Positions 50,853-60,881 of a stretch of 64,000 nt of DNA are shown here, piece by piece; within the stretch, counting starts at the first letter, position 1, and every line of letters starts with the position of its first letter. The stretch is from Theodoxus fluviatilis (Eukaryota > Mollusca > Gastropoda > Cycloneritida > Neritidae). The stretch spans positions 1-64,000 of the forward strand of contig JAWQFJ010005913.1 in NCBI GenBank assembly GCA_034096865.1, written 5' to 3'. The notes under the pieces were generated by a model. That model was given only the letters and a program-made list of their open reading frames with translations, did not search any database and was not told where the DNA came from. The position numbers were made by a program, and so were the translations under genes.

Positions 50853-53800
50853 CTGAGGGTCAGAGGCGACACGTATAGTCTCTGCAAGCTAGGACAGGGC
50901 TGAGGGTCAGAGGCGACACGTATAGTCTCTGCAAGCTAGGACAGGGCTGAGGGGCAGAGGCAACACGTATAGTCTCTGCAAGCTAGGGCAGGGCTGAGGG
51001 TCAGAGGCAACACGTATAGTCTCTGCAAGCTAGAGACAACATGTAGTCTCTGCAAGCTAGGACAGGGCTGAGGGGCAGAGGCAACACGTATAGTCTCTGC
51101 AAGCTAGGGCAGGGCTGAGGGTCAGAGGCAACACGTATAGTCTCTGCAAGCTAGGGCAGGGCTGAGGGTCAGAGGCAACACGTATAGTCTCTGCAAGCTT
51201 GGACAGGGCTGAGGGTCAGAGGCAACATGTATAGTCTCTGCAAGCTTGGACAGGGCTGAGGGTCAGAGGCAATAAGTAATCTCTGCAAGCTTGGACAGGG
51301 CTGAGGGGCAGAGGCAACACGTATAGTCTCTGCAAGCTAGGGCAGGGCTGAGGGTCAGAGGCGACACGTATAGTCTCTGCAAGCTAGGGCAGGGCTGAGG
51401 GTCAGAGGCAACACGTATAGTCTCTGCAAGCTAGGGCAGGGCTGAGGGTCAGAGGCAACACGTATAGTCTCTGCAAGCTTGGACAGGGCTGAGGGTCAGA
51501 GGCAACACGTATAGTCTCTGCAAGCTAGGGCAGGGCTGAGGGTCAGAGGCAACACGTATAGTCTCTGCAAGCTTGGACAGGGCTGAGGGTCAGAGGCAAC
51601 ACGTATAGTCTCTGCAAGCTTGGACAGGGCTGAGGGGCAGAGGCAACAAGTAGTCTCTGCAAGCTAGGACAGGGCTGAGGGTCAGAGGCAACATGTAGTC
51701 TCTGCAAGCTAGGGCAGGGCTGAGGGGCAGAGGCAACAAGTAGTCTCTGCAAGCTAGGACAGGGCTGAGGGGCAGAGGCAACATGTATAGTCTCTGCAAG
51801 CTAGAGGCAACATGTATAGTCTCTGCAAGCTAGGGCAGGGCTGAGGGGCAGAGGCAACAAGTAGTCTCTGCAAGCTAGAGACAACAAGTAGTCTCTGCAA
51901 GCTTGGACAGGGCTGAGGGGCAGAGGCAACAAGTAGTCTCTGCAAGCTTGGACAGGGCTGAGGGGCAGAGGCAACATGTATAGTCTCTGCAAGCTAGGAC
52001 AGGGCTGAGGGGCAGAGGCAACAAGTAGTCTCTGCAAGCTAGGACAGGGCTGAGGGTTAGAGGCAACAAGTAGTCTCTGCAAGCTAGGACAGGGCTGAGG
52101 GGCAGAGGCAACAAGTAGTCTCTGCAAGCTAGGACAGGGCTGAGGGGCAGAGGCAACAAGTAGTCTCTGCAAGCTAGGACAGGGCTGAGGGGCAGAGGCA
52201 ACATGTATAGTCTCTGCAAGCTAGAGGCAACACGTATAGTCTCTGCAAGCTAGGGCAGGGCTGAGGGGCAGAGGCAACAAGTAGTCTCTGCAAGCTAGAG
52301 ACAACAAGTAGTCTCTGCAAGCTTGGACAGGGCTGAGGGGCAGAGGCAACAAGTAGTCTCTGCAAGCTTGGACAGGGCTGAGGGGCAGAGGCAACATGTA
52401 TAGTCTCTGCAAGCTAGGACAGGGCTGAGGGGCAGAGGCAACAAGTAGTCTCTGCAAGCTAGGACAGGGCTGAGGGTTAGAGGCAACAAGTAGTCTCTGC
52501 AAGCTTGGACAGGGCTGAGGGGCAGAGGCAACAAGTAGTCTCTGCAAGCTTGGACAGGGCTGAGGGGCAGAGGCAACATGTATAGTCTCTGCAAGCTAGG
52601 ACAGGGCTGAGGGTCAGAGGCAACAAGTAGTCTCTGCAAGCTTGGACAGGGCTGAGGGGCAGAGGCAACATGTATAGTCTCTGCAAGCTAGGGCAGGGCT
52701 GAGGGGCAGAGGCAACAAGTAGTCTCTGCAAGCTAGAGACAACAAGTAGTCTCTGCAAGCTTGGACAGGGCTGAGGGGCAGAGGCAACAAGTAGTCTCTG
52801 CAAGCTTGGACAGGGCTGAGGGGCAGAGGCAACATGTATAGTCTCTGCAAGCTAGGGTAGGGCTGAGGGGCAGAGGCAACAAGTAGTCTCTGCAAGCTAG
52901 GGCAGGGCTGAGGGGCAGAGGCAACAAGTAGTCTCTGCAAGCTAGGGCAGGGCTGAGGGGCAGAGGCAACATGTATAGTCTCTGCAAGCTAGAGGCAACA
53001 CGTATAGTCTCTGCAAGCTAGAGGCAACATGTATAGTCTCTGCAAGCTAGGACAGGGCTGAGGGGCAGAGGCAACAAGTAGTCTCTGCAAGCTAGAGACA
53101 ACAAGTAGTCTCTGCAAGCTAGGGCAGGGCTGAGGGGCAGAGGCAACAAGTAGTCTCTGCAAGCTAGGACAGGGCTGAGGGTCAGAGGCAACATGTAGTC
53201 TCTGCAAGCTAGGGCAGGGCTGAGGGGCAGAGGCAACAAGTAGTCTCTGCAAGCTAGGGCAGGGCTGAGGGGCAGAGGCAACAAGTAGTCTCTGCAAGCT
53301 AGAGGCAACAAGTAGTCTCTGCAAGCTAGGGCAGGGCTGAGGGTTAGAGGCAACAAGTAGTCTCTGCAAGCTAGGGCAGGGCTGAGGGGCAGAGGCAACA
53401 AGTAGTCTCTGCAAGCTAGAGGCAATAAGTAGTCTCTGCAAGCTAGGGCAGGGCTGAGGGTTAGAGGCAACAAGTAGTCTCTGCAAGCTAGGGCAGGGCT
53501 GAGGGGCAGAGGCAACAAGTAGTCTCTGCAAGCTAGGGCAGGGCTGAGGGGCAGAGGCAACAAGTAGTCTCTGCAAGCTAGGGCAGGGCTGAGGGGCAGA
53601 GGCAACAAGTAGTCTCTGCAAGCTAGAGGCAACAAGTAGTCTCTGCAAGCTAGGGCAGGGCTGAGGGTTAGAGGCAACAAGTAGTCTCTGCAAGCTAGGG
53701 CAGGGCTGAGGGGCAGAGGCAACAAGTAGTCTCTGCAAGCTAGGGCAGGGCTGAGGGGCAGAGGCAACAAGTAGTCTCTGCAAGCTAGAGGCAACAAGTA

Positions 53801-54105
53801 GTCTCTGCAAGCTAGGGCAGGGCTGAGGGGCAGAGGCAACAAGTAGTCTCTGCAAGCTAGAGGCAACAAGTAGTCTCTGCAAGCTAGGGCAGGGCTGAGG
53901 GGCAGAGGCAACAAGTAGTCTCTGCAAGCTAGAGGCAACAAGTAGTCTCTGCAAGCTAGGGCAGGGCTGAGGGGCAGAGGCAACAAGTAGTCTCTGCAAG
54001 CTAGGGCAGGGCTGAGGGGCAGAGGCAACAAGTAGTCTCTGCAAGCTAGGACAGGGCTGAGGGGCAGAGGCAACATGTAGTCTCTGCAAGCTAGGACAGC
54101 ATCTC
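50853..54105 (+). repeat. 45-bp satellite with short-unit variants (3.25 kb)
   Basis: The unit contains CTGCAAGCTAGGGCAGGGCT followed by GAGGGGCAGAGGCAACAAG and TAGTCT. It is 45 bp, or 47 bp when ACGTATAGT replaces AAGTAGT. A shorter unit of about 27 bp (GCAAGCTAGAGGCAACAAG) lacks the central GGGCTGAG part and recurs many times. Blocks at about 51780-52000 and 52200-52420 are nearly identical at a 420-bp offset. Long minus-strand frames of up to 374 codons are artefacts of the period. Confidence 0.94.
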
Positions 54106-54712
54106 TCTGGCATGGCAGCACTCTAGGGATTGAAGCAACACTTCAGAGGTGGCAGATGGTTCCAGAAAAAGCATCCATCACTTTTCAGAGTCAATACTTG
54201 GATAAACGCTGCAAACTTTAACTAGATGGATTTTACTGTTAAGCAAAAAATCATGGACACCCTGAGGATCGATGCACATCTAGATATATTCTTTCTCTGT
54301 ATAAATTCTGCCTATTTAATTAGTGGTTGATCATTGTGTGGTAATTTTGTCTAAGACCAGGAAAGACTGTTTTAAAAAAAAGAGAAAAAAAGAAGGCCAA
54401 ACATAAATTATTTTAACATTACTAATGTGCAAAATCATTCATGACAATCTGTTCTCCAAGGCTCCACAGTGGGCAGGGGGGTGGGGGTGAGGGGTTGGGG
54501 AGGTAGTGGGGAGGAAACTGAGCGGGTGAGAGGGGGGAGGGGAAGTTACAACTTTTCTAAGGAGACATTTTGAAAAGTCAGAGTACCACCCCAAAGAGCT
54601 GTCAGAATGCAATCTGTGTTGTCAATGGAGTCCAAGGCTATTTGTTCAACACAAGCAATCCACAGGACTTAGTAAAAGTGTGCTTTTTACATGAAACACA
54701 GGAAGGGCCGTG
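54106..54712 (-). other. Probable 3' UTR region of the kelch gene
   Basis: It lies downstream of the kelch stop on the minus strand. It contains a G-rich tract (54470-54540, plus strand) and a possible minus-strand ATTAAA signal at 54315-54320. Nothing else was recognised. Confidence 0.35.
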
Positions 54713-55180
54713 TCACTTGACTTTGAGCACACTGAGGTCCCCACTCACCAAGTCCTTGCCACTGAGGCCTCCATGCATGAGAATGGCATCCCTGGTGGCC
54801 AGGCACACGTAGCCAGCTCGGCCCAGCCTGCTGGTTCCCAGCTGATGGAAGGTGATGGCCTTATTGACCACCATGAGGAACATCTCCCCCACAGGAACCC
54901 GGGAACGCCCATCAAAGGTCTCCCCTTCATGGAGGAAAATCACGCTATGCCCGGCCACTGCCACGTGGTGCTTACAGCCCGAAGGTAGCTTGCCCATGGC
55001 AAGAAGGGACGCAGCAAGGGAGTGGAGGCGGGGAAGGACCGTGTGGTTCTCCTCAGAGCCACTGCCCTTAGGCTCAGGGTACAGCTCCAGAAAGGCGTCT
55101 GACCTCCCCCCCAGGATGAAAAGCTTTGTACCCATGATGGCCGTGGTGTGTCCTGAGCAGGACTTCACATCACGACCCAC
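54713..55180 (-). CDS. Kelch-repeat protein, last coding exon (KLHDC9-like?)
   Basis: The minus-strand exon opens after CTCCCTCAG at 55181 and runs 155 codons to TGA at 54715-54713. It carries kelch-type blades. The first reads Gly-His-Thr-Thr-Ala then Leu-Phe-Ile-Leu-Gly-Gly-Arg. The second reads His-His-Val-Ala-Val-Ala-Gly with a Gly-Glu-Thr loop. The third reads Leu-Met-His-Gly-Gly-Leu and ends Leu-Lys-Val-Lys. Kelch blades form beta-propellers used for protein binding. The order GH...LGG, HH...GET, HGG resembles the C-terminal half of KLHDC9, but that is from memory. Earlier exons would lie beyond 55180 on the plus coordinate, and none was found before the window end. The gene is convergent with the adaptor gene. 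Confidence 0.7.
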   Translation of the reverse strand: MGRDVKSCSGHTTAIMGTKLFILGGRSDAFLELYPEPKGSGSEENHTVLPRLHSLAASLLAMGKLPSGCKHHVAVAGHSVIFLHEGETFDGRSRVPVGEMFLMVVNKAITFHQLGTSRLGRAGYVCLATRDAILMHGGLSGKDLVSGDLSVLKVK

Positions 55181-55449
55181 CTGAGGGAGAAAGGTCAGTT
55201 CAGAAAATCAAGAAGCATGGGCAAGTTGCTTGCTGAAATGACATCTTTGACTTGACCACTATGGCATCAAGCATTCTGCTTGACATATGCAGTAACAAGG
55301 ACATTTCAGGGGGGAGTTGTAAATACAGGTGTGTTGTGATTCTGACAGAGCTCTATGTATGAACTGGAAAATATTCTTTATAGAAACCTTAGATCCATCC
55401 AAGCAGAATAATTAGAAGTGGCCTTGGAACGAAAGAAAGTCATGGACAG
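55181..55449 (-). other. Kelch gene intron, start of the upstream region
   Basis: This is intronic sequence next to the kelch acceptor. It contains nothing recognisable before the repeat element at 55450. Confidence 0.45.
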
Positions 55450-56929
55450 ACAAGAAGGGCAAAGCCCATATGACTCAAATCCTTGACCTTGACCTTTATA
55501 TGACCTTGACCTTTACATGACGTTGACCTTCAGGTGACCTTCAAGGTCAAGGTCAAACAACTAAACCTAGCAATGACATCATACATTAAGAACTGCTTCA
55601 CACATTTTTCCTACCAAAATACATGTGACCTTGACCCAAGGTCATGCAACACAAACCTGTTAATTCAAGACATAGGAAGCACAATGGTGCTTATTGGCAC
55701 TTTCTACCATGAGATATGGTCACTTTTTGTGGTTTACTATCCCATTTTGGTCACATTTCATAAGGGTCAAAGTGACCTTGACCTTGATTATATTTGACCA
55801 AATGTGTCTCATGATGAAAGTATAGCATGTGTACTACAATGTTATGAAGTTTGGAAGAGTTATCTTCCATAGTTCAGGGTCAAGGTCACTTCAAAATATG
55901 TATACAATCCAACTTTAAAGAGTTCCTGTGACCTTGACCTTGAAGCAAAGTCAAGTCATTGTGTATGTTTTGTGAGGCCTTGTCATCCTACACCATCATG
56001 CCAAAGTGGGTGTTGATAGACTTAATAGTCTCCGAGAAAAATCCAACGTTAAAGTTTTTTACGGATGACAGGACGCCCAGACGAACGGTGACCTTGACCT
56101 TGATGATATGTGACCAAATGTGTCTCATGATGAAAGTATAACAATGTTATGAAGTTTGGAAGAGTTATTTCCATAGTTCAGGGTCAAGGTCACTTCAAAA
56201 TATGTATACAATCCAAATTTAAAGAGCTCCTGTGACCTTGACCTTGAAGCAAGGTCAAGTCACTATGTATTTTTTGTGAGGCCTTGTCATCCTACACTAT
56301 CATGACAAATTGGGTGTTGATAGACTTAATAGTCTCCGAGAAAAATCCAATGTTAACGTTTTTTTAGGATTACAGGACGCCCAGACGCCCGGACGCCCGG
56401 ACGGACGCCCAGACGCCCGGACGGACAACACGGGTGACCTATTATGAAAGTATAACATGTGTACTACAATGTTATGAAGTTTGGAAGATTAATCTTGCAT
56501 AATTCAGGGTCAAGGTCACTTTAAAAAATATGTATACAATCCAACTTTAAAGAGCTCCTGTGACCTTGACCTTGAAGCAAGGTCAATCAAACTGGTATCA
56601 AAAGATAGGGATTACTTTGCCCAATAAACCATATATAGGTCAGGTATCCAATCTCAAAAACTTCAGTCAAAAATTGGGAAAATGTGAAAAATGGCTGTTT
56701 TTTAGACGGCCCCTGTGACCTTGACCTTGAAGCAAGGTCAAGTCACTATGTATGGGTTTTTTTACGTCTTGTCATCATACACTATCATGCCAAATTGGGT
56801 GTTGATAGACTTAATAGTATCCGAAAAAAATCCAACGTTAAAGTTTGTACGGACGCCCAGACGCCCGGACGGACGAATTTAAACGGGTGAGTATATAGAC
56901 TCACTTTTGCTTCGCATGTGAGTCAAAAA
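55450..56929 (-). mobile_element. AAGGTCA-rich TIR element, copy 4 (minus, internally amplified)
   Basis: The plus-strand left edge is ACAAGAAGGGCAAAGCCCAT and the right edge is GCTTCGCATGTGAGTCAAAA, so it is inverted relative to copies 1-3. At 1.48 kb it is longer than copies 2 and 3. The left-end-proximal block (the CCAACGTTAAAG end, the ACGCCCGGACG tract and the CTTGAAGCAAGGTC part) is present three times, at about 55920-56090, 56230-56430 and 56690-56875. This implies internal tandem duplication or nested insertion. Confidence 0.8.
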
Positions 56930-56969
56930 TGCTCAGCAAAGCTGTACTTTGCAAACTATGGGCCCAAAC

Positions 56970-56971
<2 letters not shown>

Positions 56972-57024
<53 letters not shown>
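56972..57024. repeat. (CA)n microsatellite
   Basis: About 26 CA dinucleotides lie next to the right edge of the preceding TIR element. Confidence 0.93.
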
Positions 57025-57029
<5 letters not shown>

Positions 57030-57149
57030 TATATACACGCAAACATGCAGAGATACATTCATAAGCATGCAAACACTGAAACAGATGCACTTGAACAAAC
57101 ACTTTCAAACCATAACATTATCAGGACATACATAAAGACTCCACCCTAA

Positions 57150-57415
57150 CTATAATAAAAACCGCTAGTGCTGAACCTTCAGGTTTTGGCACTAAAAAAA
57201 CACAACAACAACACCAAAAAAAGATCGGGTTCGAACCCGCAACATCTCGAGAAAAGAGGGGGGAAAAAGTAAGGTTCGAACTCGCAACCTCTCACATGTA
57301 CAACAACGGGTGGGGTGGCTCTCTCTCTCTCTCTCGAATACCATACATACATTAACAAAAAAAAAAGCTTCTGTGCGGATTCGAACCCGTACGCGCATTC
57401 CCTACAACCAAGCGA
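57150..57415 (-). repeat. tRNA-T-arm-bearing dispersed repeat, minus copy
   Basis: On the minus strand it contains AAACCTGAAGGTTCAGCACT-type sequence and three T-arm/B-box-like motifs (GGGTTCGAACCCG at about 57226-57238, GGTTCGAAC on the plus strand near 57272, and ACGGGTTCGAATCCGC at about 57376-57391). It is related to the composite units at 59570-63090 but lacks the short ORF. Confidence 0.65.
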
Positions 57416-57423
57416 ATACATGA

Positions 57424-57570
57424 CGTTTTGTACCCTGGACATTTCGTACCCTGGACGTTTCGTACCCTGGTCGTTGTGTACCTCATTTAGTCGATTCGTA
57501 CCTTTTCTACCCTAACCCTAACCCTAACTCTAACGAAACGACTAGGTACGAAACGTCCAGGGTACAAAAC
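57424..57570. mobile_element. Small palindromic element with telomere-like core (147 bp)
   Basis: Its ends are inverted repeats (GTTTTGTACCCTGGAC... and ...GTCCAGGGTACAAAAC). Inside, TACCCTGGAC-TTTCGTACC words repeat and a short CCCTAACCCTAACCCTAAC run sits near the centre. There is no coding capacity. Confidence 0.72.
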
Positions 57571-58250
57571 AACCCTCATAGTAAAATAAAAAAATCCTTC
57601 TTTCTCCTCGAAATTACGTCACGTTATTCGACGTCAAATGATCACGTCACACATTTTGCATTCTGACTCTGTTGTAGCATTTTCTTGGCAACACCAAAAC
57701 GTATGTAAGAGGGTGAGAATATGATGTAGAAACTTGCCCAGACAACTGTAATTCAACGTGTTTGTCTTCCACCTCTACTTCCATTACATGTGTGCCTAGA
57801 TTGTAGCTGCAGAGATATGTGAGAAGGCGCTTGGCGCTCAAGCTCTGTTGCTGCCTTAGAGATACATGTTACTCGCACAGACTGGTTTTAGCGCCTGACT
57901 TCCGATTTCTATTCGAGTGCTTGAGGGCACATCGAATTTTATAGTTTATTCATTTAATGTACCATGTATTGTTTGTAGTATTGAATAGGAACGTAGTGTT
58001 TTTCATTATCAACCATCCCATATATGGCAACCCGCACTCCGTGAGTTGTAAACAATAGTAGTAATGGAAAATGATGAATAAGTGTCTGATTCAATTGGCG
58101 CTTTAAATACTTCAGCTGCCATTCATTTCTATACGAATCACTTTTGGAATTCATTCATTGACGCAGGTTGAGCTTCGATTAACACACTTTCCAACGGAGT
58201 GGAGTTTGCCATATGTGATTGTTGATTTAAGCTTCAAATAGTGTTTAGAA
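57571..58250. other. Unassigned intergenic/intronic sequence
   Basis: Positions 57585-57640 share AATTACGTCACGTTATTC with the inverted segment at 60780-60835, so at least part is repeat-derived. The rest is not recognised. Confidence 0.35.
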
Positions 58251-58683
58251 GCTGTCATGTTAACACAATTTCGTGTCCACTGGAAATCTTGTTACCATGT
58301 TCTGCTTAGCCCGCCTTCGCTCCGGCCCGCGTGATGGCTATATAAAGCCTGTGTGTAACAGGGCCAGAGAGATCGGCCAGAGAGAGGCAGCGGAGAGGTC
58401 AGGAGGCTAGGTACTGCATTGTTGCTATAAATAAAGAAGGTGAAATGTGAAACCAAGCCTTGCTTGTCTGCCGATCCCTTGGAAGGAGTGAAGGGAGACG
58501 AGGCACACTGCCTCTAGACTTCCTGCCTGCATGCCCAGCTTGACCACACACGCCTTCATGCTTTCTGGCGTGAAAGGAGCTCGGGGTTGGTCCTGCGCCA
58601 CGGGGTAGAGAGAATTCCAAACACCTCTCTATAGCCCCACCCTGCGCCTAGGTCGCACGCCAAACCGGAGCCCCCTGTCTACA
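58250..58683 (+). mobile_element. Possible LTR-like block
   Basis: A TATA box (TATATAAA, 58339-58346), followed 84 bp later by AATAAA (58430-58435) in a GC-rich context, resembles an LTR. A TGTTAAC start near 58259 and a CTACA end near 58683 are possible. I could not match a target duplication, so boundaries and identity are uncertain. Confidence 0.3.
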
Positions 58684-59000
58684 CGTAAAAAAAGTCACTT
58701 TCTTTTGAAACCTCGATTCTGAAAATTTGATACATTCAATCGGACCTAGCTTTCAGTAAGTGTGCAAAATGTCAAGGAAATCCGTACAGTAGTTTTTGAG
58801 ATATAAGCCGTTAAGTCGGGACTGACACACACACAGACAGACAGACAGACATAAAAAAACCGCTGGCGCTGAACCTCTAGGTTTTGGCATTTTTTAAAAA
58901 AAGAAGATCGGGTTCGAACCCGCAATCTCTCCAGAAAAGAGGGGGAAAAAACACACACACACAAAAACACAAAAAACCAGGTCGGGTTCGAACCCGGTCG
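58684..59000 (-). repeat. tRNA-T-arm-bearing composite repeat, minus copy
   Basis: It is the inverted counterpart of the composite unit: AGTCACTTTCTTTTGAAACC, then the GTCAGTCCCGACTTAACGG-like block on the minus strand, AACCGCTGGCGCTGAACC, and two GGGTTCGAACCCG motifs. The short ORF and tRNA-Lys-like part are absent. Confidence 0.7.
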
Positions 59001-59004
59001 AATT

Positions 59005-59460
59005 TCGGTCAAATCGGAGCACTTTGAGTTTTTGGCGGCCGTCTTGTTTGTGACTACTTCCGGTTACCATGGCAACACCATTTTTTAATCCCACCATGAC
59101 CTGACCCCGGCTCACACCTAACCCATTACCAAGTTTTAAGTCGATGGGAACTCCTGTGTCTCAGGCGGCTTCGCCGCCTTCAACACAGTCGTCCAAATTC
59201 TTCAGCCGCCATTTTGTTTTTCTCTTTACGTAACCATGGTAACCAAAAACTTTGTTCACATATCTTCATCATCTGACGTTACCTACCCACACACCAAATT
59301 TCGGTCAAATTGGAGCACTTTGAGTTTTTGGCGGCCATCTTGTTTGTGCCCACTTCCGGTTACCATGGCAACACCATTTTTTTAACCCCACGTTGACCTG
59401 ACCCCGGCCCCACACCTAACCCCATACCAAGTTTCAAGTTGATGGGAATAAAACTGTGGA
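59005..59460 (+). repeat. Direct repeat pair (~150 bp) with GGTTACCATGGCAAC core
   Basis: Segments 59005-59150 and about 59297-59452 share AATTTCGGTCAAATYGGAGC, TTTTTGGCGGCC, ACTTCCGGTTACCATGGCAA and ACCTGACCCCGGC in the same order. A related GTAACCATGGTAACC lies between them. Confidence 0.75.
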
Positions 59461-59499
59461 AACGTATAAGAGTCTCATACACACACACAGACAGACAGC

Positions 59500-59577
59500 T
59501 CAATTATCCCTCCAGGTTTACTGGAGGTCCTACAGACTTTATCCCTCCAGGTTTACTGGAGGTCCTACAGACTTTAT
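59500..59577 (+). repeat. 36-bp direct duplication with palindrome
   Basis: ATCCCTCCAGGTTTACTGGA followed by GGTCCTACAGACTTT occurs twice in tandem. CCTCCAGGTTTACTGGAGG within it is an imperfect hairpin. Confidence 0.85.
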
Positions 59578-59840
59578 CTGTCTGTCTGTGTGTGTGTCTG
59601 TCCCGACTTAACGGCTGATATCTCAAACATTACTGGACGGATTTCCTTGACATTTTGCACACTTACTAGAAGTTAGGTCCGATTGAATGTATCAAATTTT
59701 CAGAATCGAGGTTTGAAAAGAAAGTGATTTTTTTAAGGTCGTAAACTCGAACCCCCCCCCCCCCCCCCTTCAAATGTCAGTTGACGGAATAGCGAAATGC
59801 GTGGCTTAATCGAGATCGAGTCAATCTTTCCCTACAAACA

Positions 59841-60045
59841 ATGGCTTCTTCGTATGTTGAACGTCTACCAGCAGACGCAAAAAAGCGGTACTACGAGAAG
59901 ATTATTGACGTTGATGGGTTAGATCCGTATGAAATACCAAACAGTTCGTGGTCTGTCGACAAAAACCAGTTGCCGGACATAAACCACGCCAGGATTGTAC
60001 AATATTTTGTGCTGGGTCATACCAGTTCTCCACTGGCACATTTGG
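59841..60045 (+). pseudogene. Short ORF in unit 1 (YqaJ/SWIM-type mobile gene first exon?)
   Basis: The frame begins Met-Ala-Ser-Ser-Tyr-Val-Glu-Arg-Leu-Pro-Ala-Asp and continues with Arg-Tyr-Tyr-Glu-Lys, Gly-Leu-Asp-Pro-Tyr-Glu and Leu-Pro-Asp-Ile-Asn, then Ile-Val-Gln-Tyr-Phe-Val-Leu-Gly. I recall similar N-termini (LPxxxxxRYxxK, GLDPY, PDIVNYL) in repetitive invertebrate proteins with SWIM and YqaJ-type nuclease domains. The match stops where the tRNA-like part begins, as if only the first exon had been captured. No downstream exon is visible. The function of the ORF alone is unknown. Confidence 0.5.
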
Positions 60046-60094
60046 TAGAGCGTTGGACTCTTGGTCATGCGTGACCAGGTTCGATTCTGCGCTG
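60034..60094 (+). repeat. tRNA-Lys-like segment, unit 1
   Basis: TGGCACATTTGG resembles the tRNA A box, GGACTCTTGG the Lys(CUU) anticodon arm and GGTTCGATTCT the B box. The acceptor stem does not pair, so this is a tRNA-derived repeat head and not a tRNA gene. Confidence 0.65.
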
Positions 60095-60268
60095 AAACTT
60101 TTTTTTTCTCTCTTTTTTTGAGAGGTTGTGGGTTCGAACCCGACCTGGTTTTTTGTGTTTGTGTGTGTGTGTGTTTTTTCCCCCTCTTTTCTCGAGAGGT
60201 TGCGGGTTCGAACCCGATCTTCTTTTTTTAATGCCAAAACCTGGAGGTTCAGTGCCAGCGGTTTTTAT

Positions 60269-60575
60269 CTGTCTGTGTGTGTGTGTCTGTCTGTCTGTCC
60301 CGACTTAACGGCTGATATCTCAAAAACTAATGGACGGATTTCCTTGACATTTTGCACACTTACTGGAAGTTAGGTCCGATTGAATGTATCAAATTTTCAG
60401 AATCGAGGTTTGAAAAGAAAGTGATTTTTTAAGGTCGTAAACTCGAAAACACCCCCCTAAAATGTCAATTGACGGAATGGCGAAATGCAAAATGTGCCCC
60501 CCCCCCCCCCCCCCCCCCCTTCAAATGTCAGTTGACGGAATAGCGAAAATGCGTGGCCTAATGGCACTGATCCAT
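60269..60575 (+). repeat. Partial composite unit
   Basis: This partial unit repeats the CCCGACTTAACGGCTGATAT, poly-C and GTCAGTTGACGGAATAGCG parts of the unit but stops before the ORF. The TCAATTGACGGAATGGCG/GTCAGTTGACGGAATAGCG segment is itself duplicated around the second poly-C run. Confidence 0.7.
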
Positions 60576-60880
60576 ATATATTAATACGCAAAAAGGTAAA
60601 ACTCCTCCAAGCCCGTTTCGCCGATTGCTTTGCTTTTTGGCATCGGCCCAGAGGACGGTTGGGAAGGGGTCGTAGGGTATTTTTCGTGACCAAATTTGAC
60701 TTTGAAGTGACTTTTTTTTACGTTTTTACGTTTTGGTGTTGCAAGGGACGGAACTCTGTCCCAAATCAAGTTTTGGCATGTGTGACGTCGAAGAATAACG
60801 TGACGTAATTTCGTAATTTTTTTATCCATCCAGCTTTTAGGCCCTCCCAAGTTTCAGTCGGCCTTCGTCCTATGATCGCA
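60576..60880. other. Unassigned sequence between composite units
   Basis: Positions 60780-60835 are inverted relative to 57585-57640. Otherwise no feature was recognised. Confidence 0.4.
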
Positions 60881-60881
60881 T

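Larger units (their letters stand above)
59570..60268 (+). mobile_element. Composite exon/tRNA repeat unit 1
   Basis: In order it has a TCTGTCTGTGTG tract, CCCGACTTAACGGCTGATAT, a poly-C run, a 5' leader, a short ORF from 59841, a tRNA-Lys-like part (60034-60094), two GGGTTCGAACCCG motifs, and CCAAAACCTGGAGGTTCAG leading into the next TCTGTCTG tract. Units 2 (61632-62397) and 3 (62398-63090) repeat this layout. Confidence 0.75.

Noticed and set aside
52989..54121. 374- and 367-codon minus-strand frames
   Set aside because: Both are products of the 45-bp period, which is a multiple of three. Two frames are open over the same DNA and neither has domain character.
54852..55184. 110-codon plus-strand frame opposite the kelch exon
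   Set aside because: It is antisense to the kelch exon, which has blade motifs and a splice acceptor, so it is a shadow frame.
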